Below, in pieces: positions 5,144-5,818 of a stretch of 5,818 bases of DNA. Origin of the DNA: Myxococcales bacterium. GTDB taxonomy: Bacteria > Myxococcota_A > UBA9042 > PHBI01 > JAAZYN01. The translations under genes were made by a program, and so were the position numbers. Below the pieces are notes generated by a model that worked only from the letters and a program-made list of their open reading frames with translations, ran no database searches and was not told where the DNA came from. The stretch covers positions 1 through 5,818 of the forward strand of contig JAAZYN010000272.1 in assembly GCA_014239625.1 (NCBI GenBank). Direction: 5' to 3'. Within the stretch, counting starts at the first letter, position 1; each line of letters opens with the position of its first letter.

Positions 5144-5818
5144 ATGCAGCTGCTACAACAATTCAAGAGCCGGCCCCAGCAACTTCTTCAGTGGTCCCTC
5201 GCGTACCTGGACATCATGGTCCTCATGGCCTTGATCGACGGCGAGATGTCGCCGGACGAAGAGGGGTTGGTGGCCATGCTCACAGAGTATGTGCCGGACG
5301 TGACGGAGGCCTCGGAGCTCTCCGAGCAAGAAGGCGGCGAGGCGATCGAGTCGCCCCATGTGCGCATCGTTCAGATCGTCGAGGCCGTCGCCTCCAGCGG
5401 CCTCGAGCGGGTGGTGCCGGTGGTGGTCGGACGCATCGGGACCCTGGTTCAGCAGCTCAACCCGGGCGAACGGCGGGTCATCGTAGCCAAGGTCCTCGAA
5501 GGCGTCCTCGACATGGTCACGGCGGACCGCAGGGTCCGAGAGAGCGAGCGCGCGTTCCTGCTGGAGACGTTGGCGCCGGTGCTCGGCATCGAGCAGAAGA
5601 CGGTGCTGGCCCTGCTCGCCGAGGCGGAGCGCACGCTGACCCAACGCCAGATCTACTCGGAGGCGGTGTTCGAGATCTACCTGGCGCTCAACGACGCCGG
5701 CACCGATCTGCCGCCGATCACCTCTCACGACGTCCTCGGGCTCACGGGCTTTCCCCAGAAGATGGCCGCGATGATGGTCAAACATCAGCTCCGGAGCCCC
5801 TACGCCCTGAGCTACGTC
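5144..5818 (+). CDS. TerB-like domain protein (right-truncated)
   Basis: This reads open from ATG at 5144 to the window edge (225 codons, no stop). Residues about 17-160 look like a TerB-like (TerB/DjlA-type) helical domain. A first helix Y-L-D-I-M-V-L-M-A-L leads into I-D32-G-E-M-S-P-D-E39-E, and a second half has V-L-D-M-V-T-A-D128-R-R-V-R-E-S-E135 followed by L-x-x-L-A-P-V-L-G-I. Both arms keep the D-x6-E spacing that binds metal in characterised TerB; in the second, Gly of the D-G pair is replaced by Arg129. TerB was named from tellurite resistance, but the fold is widespread and no other ter gene is here, so tellurite function should not be assumed. Residues 165-225 start a further region I do not recognise. 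No Shine-Dalgarno is evident; an in-frame TTG at 5126 is a less likely start. It is divergent from the four-repeat gene. Confidence 0.8.
   Translation, partial: MQLLQQFKSRPQQLLQWSLAYLDIMVLMALIDGEMSPDEEGLVAMLTEYVPDVTEASELSEQEGGEAIESPHVRIVQIVEAVASSGLERVVPVVVGRIGTLVQQLNPGERRVIVAKVLEGVLDMVTADRRVRESERAFLLETLAPVLGIEQKTVLALLAEAERTLTQRQIYSEAVFEIYLALNDAGTDLPPITSHDVLGLTGFPQKMAAMMVKHQLRSPYALSYV

Noticed and set aside
5153..5785. A 210-codon minus-strand frame opposite the TerB-like gene
   Set aside because: The plus strand has a continuous frame from 5144 to the window end with D-x6-E arms typical of TerB-like domains. The minus product is Arg/Asp/His-rich with no recognisable motif.
5144..5818. Tellurite-resistance operon suggested by the TerB-like domain
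   Set aside because: No other ter genes (terA, terC, terD, terZ types) are present, and TerB-like domains occur in many unrelated contexts.
1..5818. CRISPR array, insertion sequence, tRNA or rRNA
   Set aside because: I found no spaced direct repeats, transposase motifs, terminal inverted repeats or structured RNA gene signatures. The only repeats are within coding sequences or are the short intergenic elements listed.

Overview
This is a GC-rich bacterial window with GTG starts, strong G/C preference at third codon positions and long antisense shadow ORFs. The first gene encodes a secreted protein with tandem Cys-rich repeats (C-x3-C-x4-C-G-x-D-x-C-G-G style). That style, together with a murein endopeptidase fused to HEAT repeats, is what I associate with Myxococcota and related former Deltaproteobacteria. 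The lineage is an inference from protein style; the window contains no rRNA, tRNA or other phylogenetic marker.

Layout. (1) Left, plus strand: a possible tail of an upstream gene (to 103) overlaps by 4 bases the start of a Cys-rich, probably lipid-anchored, secreted protein (100-1110). One base after its stop begins a PaaI-type hotdog thioesterase (1112-1588). These two genes look translationally coupled. (2) Convergent to them, on the minus strand, is a standalone bacterioferritin-associated ferredoxin, bfd (1809-1612). It has a textbook iron-responsive promoter: a perfect 15-base Fur palindrome (1838-1852) covers a good -10 element, with a -35 and an A-tract behind it. (3) A roughly 200-base GC-rich non-coding stretch with two strong hairpins (1953-1990 and 2011-2036) separates bfd from the next minus-strand gene. 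(4) Minus strand: an exported MepA/M74-type murein endopeptidase fused to a C-terminal HEAT-repeat region (3736-2069). (5) Minus strand: a 384-residue all-helical protein of unknown function, built from four units of about 90 residues marked by Y-x3-F-A-G-Q-x-R-x-T-R (5059-3905). (6) Divergent from it across 84 bases, on the plus strand: a TerB-like protein that runs off the right edge (5144-5818).

How the genes work together. The best supported regulatory unit is Fur control of bfd, meaning iron mobilisation from bacterioferritin under iron limitation; no bfr or ferredoxin reductase lies in the window. The Cys-rich protein and the endopeptidase are both envelope-directed but are not otherwise linked. 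The four-repeat helical protein and the TerB-like protein share a divergent intergenic region with a perfect tandem 8-base repeat and are the most likely candidates for an undescribed functional pair. The evidence for that is arrangement only. I saw no mobile element, CRISPR array, tRNA or rRNA.
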